The notes below the pieces were generated by a model. It was not told the DNA's origin. It saw only the letters and a program-made list of their open reading frames with translations, and did no database searches. A stretch of 64,000 nt of DNA, taken from NCBI GenBank assembly GCA_016342755.1, contig JAEINS010000001.1:372001-436000 (forward strand), in the 5' to 3' direction. How positions within the stretch are numbered: the stretch's first letter is position 1; each line of letters begins with the position of its first letter. Shown here in pieces: positions 8,766 to 18,631 of this stretch. The DNA comes from Melioribacteraceae bacterium. Its GTDB lineage: Bacteria; Bacteroidota; Ignavibacteria; Ignavibacteriales; Melioribacteraceae. Made by a program: the position numbers and the translations under genes.

Positions 8766-10061
8766 ATGAATAGAAAAAAAATAATATTATTGATTTTGTT
8801 TATGGTTTTTGTTTTTGGTTTTAGTAATACAAATAATCTAAAACTTGAAGATGTGAAATACAGCGATTATTACAGTGTAGAAGTTAACGGCACAAGAATT
8901 CCTCTTTATTACTCGCAAGTTGCGCCGATTGCCGTTTTTACAATTAAAGATGAAGCGAAAATTGATGTTTCATGGAATCAGCAAATTACAAAGGTTGAAA
9001 TATTACCAGAACATTTAGGCATTAAATATAAGGTAAATGGGAATTCAGTTGAGTTAAACTTAAAAGGAGCCGCAAAATTTTATGTTAAGCTTAACGATAA
9101 CTATGTATATCCGCTTGTTATTATAGCGCATAACAAAAAAGACTGGGGTATAAATAAAAATGATCCTAATGTTAAAGTTTTTGAATCGGATAAAGTTTAT
9201 AACGCCGGGGAAATAATATTAAACTCTAATGAGACAATTTTTATTGAAGAAGGTGCTTATGTAAAGGGAAGTATTAAAGCCGAAGATGCCAAAAACATTA
9301 AAGTTCTGGGTTACGGAATACTAGAAGGGACAATGTATCTGCAAGAATCGGAGACTGAGGCAATTCTGATCAAAAACTGTAAAGGTGTTAAACTTGAAGG
9401 AATAACCAGCATTGATGCAGCCTGGGGGAATTTGATACTGGAAAATTCGGATAATATTAGTATTGCGGATTTTAATGCTTTTGGCTCGCGCGAAAAAAGA
9501 ATGAATGACGATGGACTTGATATTGTGGCGAGCAAAAATGTTACAGTGGATAATGTGTTTTTAAATCTCCGCAATAACAACATTGCAATCCAAGCAAATG
9601 GAACCGAAAAAAGTTTTGTTACAAACGTTACAGTAAAAAACTCGGTTTTTTGGAAAGGTGATTATGGTAATGTTTTTGAGTTTGGTTATAAGACAGATGG
9701 TTTGGCAGCAGAAAATGTGACATATAAAAACCTGGATGTACTTCATACTTTAGCCTGCGGCGTTTTTAGTTTCGCAAGTAAATCCGGGGTTGCAAAGAAT
9801 TTTACTTTTGAAAATATCAGAATTGAAGATGCCCGATTTAAATTATTTGAAATAAATCTTAACGGCAAAAACGCAAAGCTTTGTAATGTGAAGTTTAAGG
9901 ATATTCAACTTTCAAAATCACTTATGCCTTATTCCGATTTTCTTGAAAATGAGGGGGAGATAAAAAATCTTATTATTGAAAATTTCACTGTAAATAATGT
10001 AAAGGTTACAGATAAAGTTGAAGCTCATTTTAGGACTTCAGAAAAAGTAATTATTAAATAA
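8766..10061 (+). CDS. Paralogue of the preceding beta-helix protein, probably catalytically inactive
   Basis: 431 residues, signal peptide about 1-20, same two-domain plan as 7394-8758 and clearly homologous (shared FENIRIEDAR, EEGAYVKGS versus EAGAIVEGA). The first acidic motif is kept (NDDGLDIVAS), but the second, DDCIAVK in the neighbour, reads NNNIAIQ here, replacing both aspartates with asparagine. This suggests a binding protein or an enzyme with changed chemistry. Gene order and 7-base spacing point to tandem duplication within one operon. Confidence 0.75.
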   Translation: MNRKKIILLILFMVFVFGFSNTNNLKLEDVKYSDYYSVEVNGTRIPLYYSQVAPIAVFTIKDEAKIDVSWNQQITKVEILPEHLGIKYKVNGNSVELNLKGAAKFYVKLNDNYVYPLVIIAHNKKDWGINKNDPNVKVFESDKVYNAGEIILNSNETIFIEEGAYVKGSIKAEDAKNIKVLGYGILEGTMYLQESETEAILIKNCKGVKLEGITSIDAAWGNLILENSDNISIADFNAFGSREKRMNDDGLDIVASKNVTVDNVFLNLRNNNIAIQANGTEKSFVTNVTVKNSVFWKGDYGNVFEFGYKTDGLAAENVTYKNLDVLHTLACGVFSFASKSGVAKNFTFENIRIEDARFKLFEINLNGKNAKLCNVKFKDIQLSKSLMPYSDFLENEGEIKNLIIENFTVNNVKVTDKVEAHFRTSEKVIIK

Positions 10062-10068
10062 GTGTATT

Positions 10069-10167
10069 ATGAAAAATCTGAATGCAATGATTTCCAGCTT
10101 AATATTATTTACTCTTTTTTTCGTTATGAAGGAAGAACTGCTTTTGGATAAGACAGAACAGAATTAA
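10069..10167 (+). CDS. Very small hydrophobic peptide or decayed signal-peptide remnant
   Basis: 32 codons from ATG, with a hydrophobic core (SSLILFTLFFVM, residues 9-20) and a charged tail. It lies 7 bases after one secreted protein gene and 37 before the next. It could be a short membrane peptide, but it reads most simply as a leftover signal sequence. No homologue recognised. Confidence 0.2.
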   Translation: MKNLNAMISSLILFTLFFVMKEELLLDKTEQN

Positions 10168-10204
10168 ACAATAATAGTTGAAAAACTAGGAGTTATAAAA
10201 TTAT

Positions 10205-13198
10205 ATGTCACAATCAATAAATCAAAAAATAGTTATAGGAAATACTCTGAAGTATTTATCAATAATAACTTTAGTGATCTTATATTTTTCTTCTGCCATT
10301 TTTGCACAGCAAATTATTGGAGACGGTGACTGTTTAAGTGAAGGATTCAAAAATCCGCCAACCTCTGCAAAACCTAAAGGATACTGGTGTTTGGTAAATG
10401 GGAATTTTGATCTTACCCAAATGACCAAAGAACTTAGGGAGTATAAAGAGAAAGGTGTTGGAACACTAGATATATGGGATGTTGCGGGCTGGGTTGATGA
10501 AAACAAAGTTGTCCCTGCCGGTTCTCCATTTATGAGTGATAAATCCGTTCAAGCAATTACGCATGCAATTCGGGAAGCTGGCAAAATAGGCATGGATATT
10601 GGCATAACAATTTCCAGTAGTTGGAATGCCGGTGGCGACTGGGTAAAACCCGAAGATGGAGTTATGGGTTTATTTGAATCTTCTGTTGAGATAACCGGAT
10701 CACAAAAGGTTAATTTAAATATTTCTTTTCCTGAAATACCAAATGAATTTCAAGGTAAAAAAATGCTTCTTGAAAAAGGAGAAGACGGATTACCAACTTT
10801 CTATAAAGAAGTAGCGGTTCTTGCATATCAATTTGAAGATGATTCTGTAATTGTAAAATCATTAAATATTTCAGGAAATTTTAATGGTGGGAAACTTTTG
10901 TGGGATGTCCCGGAAGGGAATTGGAGAATAACCCGTTATGTCTGTACAGGAACTGGTCAGCCGTTAATGCGGCCAAGTCCAAACTCCAACGGGTTAATGA
11001 TAGATCACTTTAATGCGGAAGCAACTAAAAGACATATTAATTTCTTTTTTGAAAAACTTGAAAATGAACTTGGCGATCTTTCAAAAACTGCCTTGAAATA
11101 TTTGTACACGGATAGTTATGAAGCTAACAGTGCCGTTTGGACTGTTAAAATGCCGGAAGAATTTAAGAAGAGAACCGGTTATGAATTAGCCCAATATTTA
11201 CCGGCATTAAAAGGTTTTGTAATTACTAATAAAGAAATAACAGAAAGATTTCTATTTGATTTTAAAAAAGTTTTATCCGATCTAATTATTGAAAACCACT
11301 ACGAACTTGGGCAAAAATTATGTCTGGAAAAAGGAATTGAGTTTATTGCAGAAGCAGGCGGCCCCGGACCGCCGCTTCATAATTGTCCATTCGAATCATT
11401 AAGTTCATTAGGAAAATTGGGAGCGCCGCGCGGTGAATTTTGGTTTGATCCCATGTGGGCAAAAGAAAAAATTGACGAACTTCAGATTATTAAAGGCCCG
11501 GCTAGTGCGGGTCATCTTTACAATCACAAAAGAGTTGAGGCTGAATCTTTTACCGGGACTCAGATTTGGCAGTTTGGACCGGGCGATTTGAAGTCAACCG
11601 CTGATCGTGCAATGTGCGAAGGACTTACAAGCTTTGTATATCATACATCGCCTCATATTCCCAGAGAAGCCGGAATACCCGGATGGATATATAACTTTGG
11701 AACAATAATAAATACCACAAGAGCATGGTGGCCGTTGTCAGAAGGTTTTCACAATTATATTGGCCGATCTTGTTTTTTATTGCAGCAGGGAAATTTTGTA
11801 GGTGATGTTCTTTATTATTATGGCGATGAAGCTCCAAATTTTGTTAAACCAAAACACATTGATCCTTCACTTGGTTTTGGATACGATTATGACGTAACAA
11901 ACTCAGATATCATCTTAAATCATCTTGATGTAAAAGATGGCTATTACATTTTACCGCATGGACAGAAATATAAAATCCTTGTCCTTCCAAATGAAACAGC
12001 TATGAATCCAATTGTGTTAGAAAAAATTTCCCAATTAGTAAAAAAGGGAGGTGTTGTAGTTGGAGAAAAACCTTCCGCATCACATTCATTATTCGAATCA
12101 GAAAAGAACAATGAGATTGTAACGCAATTGGCAAATAAAATGTGGTCTGGGAAAAGTTATAAAAATGAATTTGGTAATGGGATTGTTTTTAATAGAACAA
12201 ATTCGCTTAGAGAAATATTATTGGAATTAGGGATTAAACCAGATATTCAAATTGCAAATGATAACCCGGAAGATATAATTGATTTCATCCATCGTCAGAC
12301 TAAATCCGAGGATATTTATTTTATCAGAAATAAAACAAATATTCCGCAGACTTATAATTTAACACTTAGAACCGATATTGGCGCACCGGCATTATGGAAC
12401 CCGGATGATGCTTCTAAAACAGAAGTTCAGGTGTTTATACAAGAGAAAGGATTTACAAACCTTCCGCTGAAACTTGACGCTTTTGGTTCAACTTTTATTG
12501 TGTTCGAAAAAGGGAAAGTAACAAATCATATTGTTGAAGTTATTAAAGATAATGAAAAGATATTCCCGTCGGGGACTAATAAATTCCCATTAACATTTTT
12601 GCAGTCCGCTGGTGTGTTTAACGAATTTGGAAAGTATAAAACAAAATTTTCAAATGGTAAATCGAAAGAATTTGTAGTCGGTGAAAATGAAGTCCTTTCA
12701 CTTAGCGGACAGTGGGAGTTAAGATTCCCGTTTGGATGGGGAACACCAACAAGAACAGTAATGGATTCGCTTATTTCATGGATTGATTCAGAAGATGAAG
12801 GGATAAAATATTTTTCCGGTATCGCTGAATATCATAAGTCATTTGACTTTAACAAAATTGAAAGCGGGGAGAATTATTTCCTCAATCTTGGAGAAGTTTC
12901 AAAAGTTTCGAGAGTGTATTTAAATGGGCATGATCTTGGCATTAAATGGTTTGCTCCTTATAAATATAAGGTAACCGAATTTATAAAATCCGGTAATAAT
13001 AATTTAATTATTGAAGTTGCTAATGTAATGTCAAATCAGATGACCGGTGATTCTAAACGTGTTGGAAGAGATAAACGAACACACTCTAATATTACCAGGG
13101 GTCCAAATGCATGGATGACTCCATATAAAGATCTGGAACTTATTAAGTCAGGTTTACTTGGTCCGGTACGAATAATTTCTGTAAAAAATGGATTTTAA
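10205..13198 (+). CDS. GH106-like alpha-L-rhamnosidase, secreted
   Basis: 997 residues. The signal peptide is long (to about residue 35, SSAIFAQ). The start of the mature protein, FKNPPTSAKPKGYWCLVNGNF, is the hallmark opening of GH106 enzymes, followed by a TIM-barrel region with YLYTDSYEAN and KRVEAESFTG, both typical of the family and carrying candidate catalytic glutamates. The C-terminal 150 residues form beta-sandwich modules (LSGQWELRFPFGWG, KVSRVYLNGHDLGIKWFAPYK) as in the family's full-length members. Family activity is inverting removal of alpha-L-rhamnose. Suggests that rhamnose is part of the target polymer. Confidence 0.85.
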   Translation: MSQSINQKIVIGNTLKYLSIITLVILYFSSAIFAQQIIGDGDCLSEGFKNPPTSAKPKGYWCLVNGNFDLTQMTKELREYKEKGVGTLDIWDVAGWVDENKVVPAGSPFMSDKSVQAITHAIREAGKIGMDIGITISSSWNAGGDWVKPEDGVMGLFESSVEITGSQKVNLNISFPEIPNEFQGKKMLLEKGEDGLPTFYKEVAVLAYQFEDDSVIVKSLNISGNFNGGKLLWDVPEGNWRITRYVCTGTGQPLMRPSPNSNGLMIDHFNAEATKRHINFFFEKLENELGDLSKTALKYLYTDSYEANSAVWTVKMPEEFKKRTGYELAQYLPALKGFVITNKEITERFLFDFKKVLSDLIIENHYELGQKLCLEKGIEFIAEAGGPGPPLHNCPFESLSSLGKLGAPRGEFWFDPMWAKEKIDELQIIKGPASAGHLYNHKRVEAESFTGTQIWQFGPGDLKSTADRAMCEGLTSFVYHTSPHIPREAGIPGWIYNFGTIINTTRAWWPLSEGFHNYIGRSCFLLQQGNFVGDVLYYYGDEAPNFVKPKHIDPSLGFGYDYDVTNSDIILNHLDVKDGYYILPHGQKYKILVLPNETAMNPIVLEKISQLVKKGGVVVGEKPSASHSLFESEKNNEIVTQLANKMWSGKSYKNEFGNGIVFNRTNSLREILLELGIKPDIQIANDNPEDIIDFIHRQTKSEDIYFIRNKTNIPQTYNLTLRTDIGAPALWNPDDASKTEVQVFIQEKGFTNLPLKLDAFGSTFIVFEKGKVTNHIVEVIKDNEKIFPSGTNKFPLTFLQSAGVFNEFGKYKTKFSNGKSKEFVVGENEVLSLSGQWELRFPFGWGTPTRTVMDSLISWIDSEDEGIKYFSGIAEYHKSFDFNKIESGENYFLNLGEVSKVSRVYLNGHDLGIKWFAPYKYKVTEFIKSGNNNLIIEVANVMSNQMTGDSKRVGRDKRTHSNITRGPNAWMTPYKDLELIKSGLLGPVRIISVKNGF

Positions 13199-13280
13199 GA
13201 TTCAATAAAAAATAGAATTAGAATAGTATAAAAGCTTTTAGCACTACATCTAAGCTGATTTGTAAAAGTTAACCTTATGT

Positions 13281-13379
13281 GACTTATGTGGCGGAGCTGT
13301 ATCAATTTTAATCCCAGATAAGCGGAGAGCATTGAAAGATATTACTGTTGAAGGCGGAATAAAAATTCACTGCAACTGA
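13281..13379 (+). other. Start-less open frame, possible gene fragment
   Basis: Between 13199 and 13404 one frame is open for 32 codons (ends GGIKIHCN then TGA) and reads like protein (GAVSILIPDK, LKDITVEGG), but there is no start codon and a stop lies shortly upstream. It may be the tail of a deleted gene. Parent family not recognised. Confidence 0.2.
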
Positions 13380-13404
13380 TTTTTTAATAATTATAAAAAT
13401 TAAT

Positions 13405-14973
13405 ATGAGAAAAATAATCGTAATAATTTTATTTGTTGTTAGTACTTTGATGGCCCGGGAACTTCCTAAAATAAAAAATGTGGTTGTTATTATTGCGGAT
13501 GATCATGCACTAAATGTGACTGGAGCTTATGGAAATAAATATATAAAAACTCCTTCTATAGATAAGTTAGCCGAAGAAGGGATCAAGTTTACAAATTCTT
13601 ATTGCAATTCTCCAATTTGCTCAGCGTCACGGCAATCATTATTAACTGGTAAATATCCGCATGCTACGGGCGTTAACCTTTTATTTACACCATTCCCGGA
13701 CGAAGGAAACACAACTATAGCTGAACATCTGCAAGATCATAATTATAAAACCGCGCTGTTTGGGAAAACGCATTTCAATAATTGGGTTTGGTACGACCTA
13801 TATAAAAACGGTTTGCCAAAACATGGCTTTGATACTCTTGTTCAAAATAGAGAGTATAATAAATATTATAATAGTTTAGAGAAAATGGAATTACCCACTG
13901 ATCAAAAGTTTTATAATAGCGAGCAAATTGATAAAGAGAATATTGCCGAATGGATGAATTGTAATGCGCTTCCGCATCCGGTATATGATAAAAACAGCAG
14001 CGGAACATTTTATGCAAACGAAGCAATTGATTTTATAAGACAGAATAAAGAGAACCCCTTTTTTGTCTGGCTTGCATTCCATGAACCGCATCATCCGTAT
14101 TATTTCCCCATTGAATATGAAGATAAATATGACCCGGCGGAAATACCTTTGCCAAAAGGGAGTCTGGAAGATGATAGATGGATTCCGGAGAAATTTAAAA
14201 ATTTGACACTTGATGAAAAGCGTGGAATAATCTCAGCTTATTATTGTTCAGTTGAGTATATGGATAAAAATATTGGATTAGTTACCGCAGCAATTGATGA
14301 AATGGGATTATCGGGGAATACTCTGATAGTTTACATTAGTGATAATGGTTATCTGCTGAATGATCACAAACGATTTGAAAAGCATACAATGTGGGAAGAA
14401 GCAATCAGGCAGCCAATGATTATTAAAGCCGGGGATGATTTTAGACACGGTGAAAAATCGGATGCATTAATTGAATATGTTGATATTGTACCAACAATAT
14501 TAGACATGATAGATGTAACTCCGCTTAAAGAGGCTCAGGGAAGCAGTTTTCTTGAAGTCATAAAAGGCTTTTCATCCTCACATAAGGAGTATGCTTTTTC
14601 AACATATCTTGAAGATAATCTTGCGATGATTACTGATAGTAAATGGAAGTATGTTTTTACAACCGGCAGCAGGGATTTAGGAATAGGATATAAAACCGGA
14701 TATGGACCGTCTGGAATAACTCATAGATTATACGACTTGATAAATGATCCAAAAGAAACAACGGATGTTTCTAAGAAAAAAGAAAATCAAGAATTATTAA
14801 TGAACTTGAAAAACAGATTGTTAAAAAGCTTTATTGAAACACATCCGGATGCAAATAAATTGCCAAATAGTTTAACGCTCGATGGAAAGCTTGTATGGTT
14901 TTGTGAACCAAGAGATGTTGGTGCAGATCAGTCGTTAGATCCAATTCCGGTAAAAGTATTTAAAACAAAATAA
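13405..14973 (+). CDS. Sulfatase (family S1), exported
   Basis: 522 residues with signal peptide (about 1-17, ending MARE). Metal ligands in VVIIADDHALN (residues near 30). The formylglycine site is Cys72 in CSASR, the C-x-A-x-R variant of the canonical C-x-P-x-R. Further sites: GKTHFNNW and VYISDNGYLL, matching the second metal-binding loop. Full length for a single-domain sulfatase. Different subgroup from 5311-7257. Family reaction: hydrolysis of sulfate esters from sugars; it ends 10 bases before a GH110 gene, so a sulfated galactose residue is a reasonable guess. Confidence 0.9.
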   Translation: MRKIIVIILFVVSTLMARELPKIKNVVVIIADDHALNVTGAYGNKYIKTPSIDKLAEEGIKFTNSYCNSPICSASRQSLLTGKYPHATGVNLLFTPFPDEGNTTIAEHLQDHNYKTALFGKTHFNNWVWYDLYKNGLPKHGFDTLVQNREYNKYYNSLEKMELPTDQKFYNSEQIDKENIAEWMNCNALPHPVYDKNSSGTFYANEAIDFIRQNKENPFFVWLAFHEPHHPYYFPIEYEDKYDPAEIPLPKGSLEDDRWIPEKFKNLTLDEKRGIISAYYCSVEYMDKNIGLVTAAIDEMGLSGNTLIVYISDNGYLLNDHKRFEKHTMWEEAIRQPMIIKAGDDFRHGEKSDALIEYVDIVPTILDMIDVTPLKEAQGSSFLEVIKGFSSSHKEYAFSTYLEDNLAMITDSKWKYVFTTGSRDLGIGYKTGYGPSGITHRLYDLINDPKETTDVSKKKENQELLMNLKNRLLKSFIETHPDANKLPNSLTLDGKLVWFCEPRDVGADQSLDPIPVKVFKTK

Positions 14974-14983
14974 ATGATATAAA

Positions 14984-16879
14984 ATGAAAAAGAATTTAGC
15001 TGCAATGATTTTCATTGTATTCGTTTTTGCTTGTTCCTCTGGTAATAACGAAAAAGGAATAGAGCTTAATGCCGTAGATTATGGATTAACTGAAGGTGTT
15101 GACGGTACGCAAGCTATAATAAGGGCTTTAGATGATGCCAGGCAAAAGAATGCTTCAAAACTGATTATTCCCAAAGGGATATATTTTTTTAGTAACGAAA
15201 AAGCTCTTGAAAAATATATCTCAATATCGAACAATGATAATGGTTTAAAGCGTATGGTCTTTTCAATTACTGGTTTCAATAATTTTGAAATAGACGCGAA
15301 TGGATCTGAATTTATATTTGACGGACTTTTAATCCCTTTTGTTATAGAGCAGTCTGAAAATATAACAATCAAAGGTTTATCAATTGATTGGAAATCGCCA
15401 CTCTATGGACAGGCCGAAGTAATAGCCAACAATAAATCCAAAAAAACTTTTGATGTTAAAATAGACGATGAATTTAAGTATGAGATTCATAAAGGTACAT
15501 TGTATTTTAAAACAGCAAGGGGTTATCACGATACAGGAAAAAATCTATTCTTTTATCCAGGTAAAGAAGGAACAGTCTATAATGTGGATTCTTACAAATT
15601 AGATCCTTGGGGAAAATGGCATTCAGATTCCTACGAGGCAAAAGAGTTAAAAAAAGGATTAGTCAGAATTACGAATCGTATAAACAGCAATCTTCCCGAA
15701 CCCGGCTGGATATGGGTATCAAAAGGTACTGATGAATTGAGCGATAGAACAAGTCCGGCGATTCGTATTTACAAAAGTTTTGGTATTGACTTGCTTAATG
15801 TTACAATATATCATTCAGGAGCAATGGGCGTTATAGGTGAAAAGTCCGGGGACGTAACAATTGAAAATATGAAAGTGATTGCATCTCCTAATACTTCGCG
15901 GGCAGTTTCAACCACTGCGGACGCGACACATTTTGTTAATTGTAAAGGAACAATAAGGGTTAAGAATAGTTACTTCGCTAATATGCTTGATGACGCAATT
16001 AATGTTCATGGAATTTATACTAAAATAGTTGATATAATAGATGAACATACCATTGGTGTTAAACAAATTCATGTTGAGCAGCATGGTTTTGATTTTGCTG
16101 AAGCTGGCGATACGATAGTAGTTGCAGATAATAAAACCCTTTTGCCGGTTGATACTCTTGTAGTAAAAAAATATAAATGGTATAACGAAGAATATCAGAA
16201 AATTACAGTTTCCCAGCCAATCAATAAAAATGTAAAAGTAAATTTTGGAGTTGAAAACGCAAGCTGGTCAGCCGGTTTAGAATTTGTAAGTTCTACAGTT
16301 GAAAAAAATCGTGCACGCGGGATTTTATTTTCTACACGGGGAAAAGTTTTTGTTGACGGCAATACATTTTCAAATATGATGGCTGGAATAAGTATTTCCG
16401 GAGATAACAATTATTGGTTCGAATCCGGTCCAAGTGAATCTGTTACCATTAGCAATAATAAATTTATCAATTGTACCACAGGCGGAAAAGGTAACTCAGT
16501 AATAATGATTGCGCCCATTATAACTCATCCTCAGTTATCCGATGGATACTACCTAAGAGAAATAAACATTATGAATAATCTATTTGAAGCCTATGATAAA
16601 CAAATATTATTTGCACTATCTGTTGAAAGACTCAATTTTATGAACAACACTATTATTCATTCAAATAAGTTTACCGCTTTGTATCCTGCCAAATCTACTT
16701 TTGAAATTAATAGTTGCAGAAATATAAATATTGAAAATAATAATTTAAATTCATTCCAAAACGGAAGTATTCTAATTGACAAGAGTTCTGCTGAAGGACT
16801 AACTATTTCTAATAATAAAAATCGGACTGGACAAACTTTCATAAAGAAAGAAGCCAAAGGGCTGGACAAAGTTCTGTAA
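14984..16879 (+). CDS. GH110-like alpha-1,3-galactosidase, lipoprotein
   Basis: 631 residues. Lipobox FACSS at Cys17. Right-handed parallel beta-helix throughout. The blocks TTADATHFVNCKG and SYFANMLDDAINVHGIY are diagnostic of GH110 (the Bacteroides fragilis GalA/GalB-type alpha-1,3-galactosidases); the paired Asp in MLDDA is in the catalytic region. Early segment DGTQAIIRALDDA and KLIIPKGIYFF is the usual N-terminal cap. GH110 enzymes from marine bacteria act on galactans, and the neighbouring sulfatase fits a sulfated galactan side chain (inference). Confidence 0.85.
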   Translation: MKKNLAAMIFIVFVFACSSGNNEKGIELNAVDYGLTEGVDGTQAIIRALDDARQKNASKLIIPKGIYFFSNEKALEKYISISNNDNGLKRMVFSITGFNNFEIDANGSEFIFDGLLIPFVIEQSENITIKGLSIDWKSPLYGQAEVIANNKSKKTFDVKIDDEFKYEIHKGTLYFKTARGYHDTGKNLFFYPGKEGTVYNVDSYKLDPWGKWHSDSYEAKELKKGLVRITNRINSNLPEPGWIWVSKGTDELSDRTSPAIRIYKSFGIDLLNVTIYHSGAMGVIGEKSGDVTIENMKVIASPNTSRAVSTTADATHFVNCKGTIRVKNSYFANMLDDAINVHGIYTKIVDIIDEHTIGVKQIHVEQHGFDFAEAGDTIVVADNKTLLPVDTLVVKKYKWYNEEYQKITVSQPINKNVKVNFGVENASWSAGLEFVSSTVEKNRARGILFSTRGKVFVDGNTFSNMMAGISISGDNNYWFESGPSESVTISNNKFINCTTGGKGNSVIMIAPIITHPQLSDGYYLREINIMNNLFEAYDKQILFALSVERLNFMNNTIIHSNKFTALYPAKSTFEINSCRNINIENNNLNSFQNGSILIDKSSAEGLTISNNKNRTGQTFIKKEAKGLDKVL

Positions 16880-17275
16880 CTGGATATTGGGTTTGATCAA
16901 TCACCAAAAAATATTTTGAAGATTAAGCAAAGTTAATTTTAAAAACCAATAGTGATAAAATAAAACGAACAATTCATGAAGTTTCTAAAATGGCTATCCT
17001 ATTAATAATCACCATATTAACTTTAGGATTCTGTGTAAATAGACAGCAAAGTTTGAAGCATAACCGCGAAACAAGTTTTAATAATGGCTGGAAGTTTAGT
17101 AGAACTTGATGATTCCGATTGGAGAATATTAATTCAGGAACAGTTTTAATAACTGCGGTAGAATAGTTGTCAGGGTAATTAAAAACACGATTAAATATAA
17201 ATGAAAAAATGAAAAACTATTTACTGAAATTGAATAAATCAAAGTTAACTATTTCTAATTAACGGGAATAATAAA
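16880..17275 (+). other. Intergenic region with gene decay and probable promoter
   Basis: 396 bases with no intact gene. The middle holds a frameshifted GH2 start (16990-17149, listed separately). The flanks are AT-rich; the last 100 bases presumably carry the promoter and ribosome binding site (GGGAATAATAAA before 17276) of the next operon. No clear terminator was found. Confidence 0.6.
16990..17149 (+). pseudogene. Remnant of a GH2 (beta-galactosidase type) gene start
   Basis: ATG at 16990 opens 39 codons: a hydrophobic lipoprotein-like signal (ILLIITILTLGFC) followed by NRETSFNNGWKFSRT, then TGA at 17107. A different frame continues from 17108 with DDSDWRILIQEQF and a stop at 17147. The order RE-x-(4)-N-x-GW-x-F ... 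DDSDWR is the N-terminal sugar-binding domain signature of GH2 beta-galactosidases, where it is normally followed by LPHDW. So the sequence shows the first 50 or so residues of a GH2 gene, broken by a frameshift and with the catalytic body deleted. Confidence 0.7.
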
Positions 17276-18610
17276 ATGGATGACTTATCAAGACGAAGTT
17301 TCATTAAAAAATCTTCAATAATAACGGCTGGAATTGGAGCCGCAACAATATTGCCCTCCGCGGTCTGGGGCGCAAAAGTAAAACCGAGTGACAAAGTGAA
17401 TGTGGCAATTATTGGATGCAGAAGCAAAGGGTTCGGCATTCTGAAAGACCATCTGAATTATGAAGATACAAACTGTGTTGCAATGTGCGATGTTGATAAA
17501 AATATTTTGGATGAACGTGCTGCCGAAATAAAAAAAACTTATGGTGATGACCCAAAACTTTATTCTGATTTTAGAAAAATGCTTGAGCAAAAAGATATTG
17601 ATGTTTGTATTGTCGGTACGCCGGATCATTGGCATTGTTTAAATACGGTATATTCACTACAAGCCGGGAAAGATGTTTATGTTGAAAAACCGATGGCTAA
17701 CACAATTGAAGAATGTAATATTATGACTGATGCAGCAAACTACTATAACGGTATTGTGCAAGTCGGGCAGCAGCAAAGAAGCAATTCTATTTTTATTGAT
17801 GTAATGAAGCTTGTAAAAAGCGGAACAATCGGATCGTTGCGAAAAGTAAATATGTGGGCAAACTTCAATTATGGGTTAGGAGCAACACCGGCAATGGATG
17901 AGCCTGTTCCGGATGGCGTTGATTATAATATGTGGCTTGGTCCGGCTCCCAAACGCCCATTTAATAGGAATCATTTTCATGGTTCATGGAGGCATTTTTG
18001 GAACTACGGCGGCGGTATGTTTTCTGATTGGGGAGTTCACCTAATTGATATGGGGCTTTGGGTAAAAGACCAGGTTAAAGCACCTTCAGAAGTTTTAACA
18101 TTCGCTATAAATAATAGTTCTTTTGAAAAGAAACGGGATACATTTGATACCATGACAGCTATGTTCCCAACAAAAGATTATGTAATTAATTATGAAATGG
18201 TAGCCGGTGTGCAGGAAGGGCCATACGATCTTATGTATGGTGTAGCGTTTATTGGTGATAAAGCAACTATTAAAGCTAACAGAAACAGTTATGAACTTAT
18301 TCCTGAATGGGATGGTGAAAAAAAAATCCATATGGCGGAAGCTAAAAAAGTAGAATCGGGGAAAGAATCGCATAGCGAGCATGTACGCAATTTTATAGAT
18401 TGCGTAAAAACAAGAAAGACACCAGCTTGTCCGCCGGAAGTTGGCAGAGCTGCGGCACTGCATGTACACGCTGCAAATATTTCAGCCCGCATTGGTGAAC
18501 CTTATTTAATATGGGATGATAAGAACAATCGTTTTTCAAATTCAGAACGCGCAAACAGTTTTATAGTGCCAGAATACCGGGCACCCTGGACATTACCAAA
18601 AATAGGATAA
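17276..18610 (+). CDS. Tat-exported Gfo/Idh/MocA oxidoreductase
   Basis: 444 residues. Twin-arginine signal LSRRSFIKKSS with a hydrophobic stretch ending AVWGA. Rossmann domain begins VNVAIIGCRSKGFG (residue about 42). Motifs: GTPDHWH, VEKPMANT (standard EKP with catalytic Lys) and GGMFSDWGVHLIDM (Asp-x-Gly-x-His-x-x-Asp), so all the expected active-site residues are present. Folded in the cytoplasm with bound NAD(P) before export. It heads a three-gene run with a TIM-barrel protein and a DUF1080 protein, the set associated with oxidation/elimination cleavage of glycosides; a glycoside-3-dehydrogenase role is my inference. Confidence 0.9.
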   Translation: MDDLSRRSFIKKSSIITAGIGAATILPSAVWGAKVKPSDKVNVAIIGCRSKGFGILKDHLNYEDTNCVAMCDVDKNILDERAAEIKKTYGDDPKLYSDFRKMLEQKDIDVCIVGTPDHWHCLNTVYSLQAGKDVYVEKPMANTIEECNIMTDAANYYNGIVQVGQQQRSNSIFIDVMKLVKSGTIGSLRKVNMWANFNYGLGATPAMDEPVPDGVDYNMWLGPAPKRPFNRNHFHGSWRHFWNYGGGMFSDWGVHLIDMGLWVKDQVKAPSEVLTFAINNSSFEKKRDTFDTMTAMFPTKDYVINYEMVAGVQEGPYDLMYGVAFIGDKATIKANRNSYELIPEWDGEKKIHMAEAKKVESGKESHSEHVRNFIDCVKTRKTPACPPEVGRAAALHVHAANISARIGEPYLIWDDKNNRFSNSERANSFIVPEYRAPWTLPKIG

Positions 18611-18631
18611 ATAATTTTAGGGAATAATAGA

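Noticed and set aside
13229-13240. TAAAAGCTTTTA palindrome as a terminator
   Set aside because: No loop, no GC-rich stem and no T-run after it; a chance palindrome in AT-rich DNA.
17315-17635. 106-codon minus-strand open frame (and many others opposite or inside genes)
   Set aside because: It lies antisense to a well-supported oxidoreductase gene and shows no motif or ribosome binding site; these are shadows of real genes.
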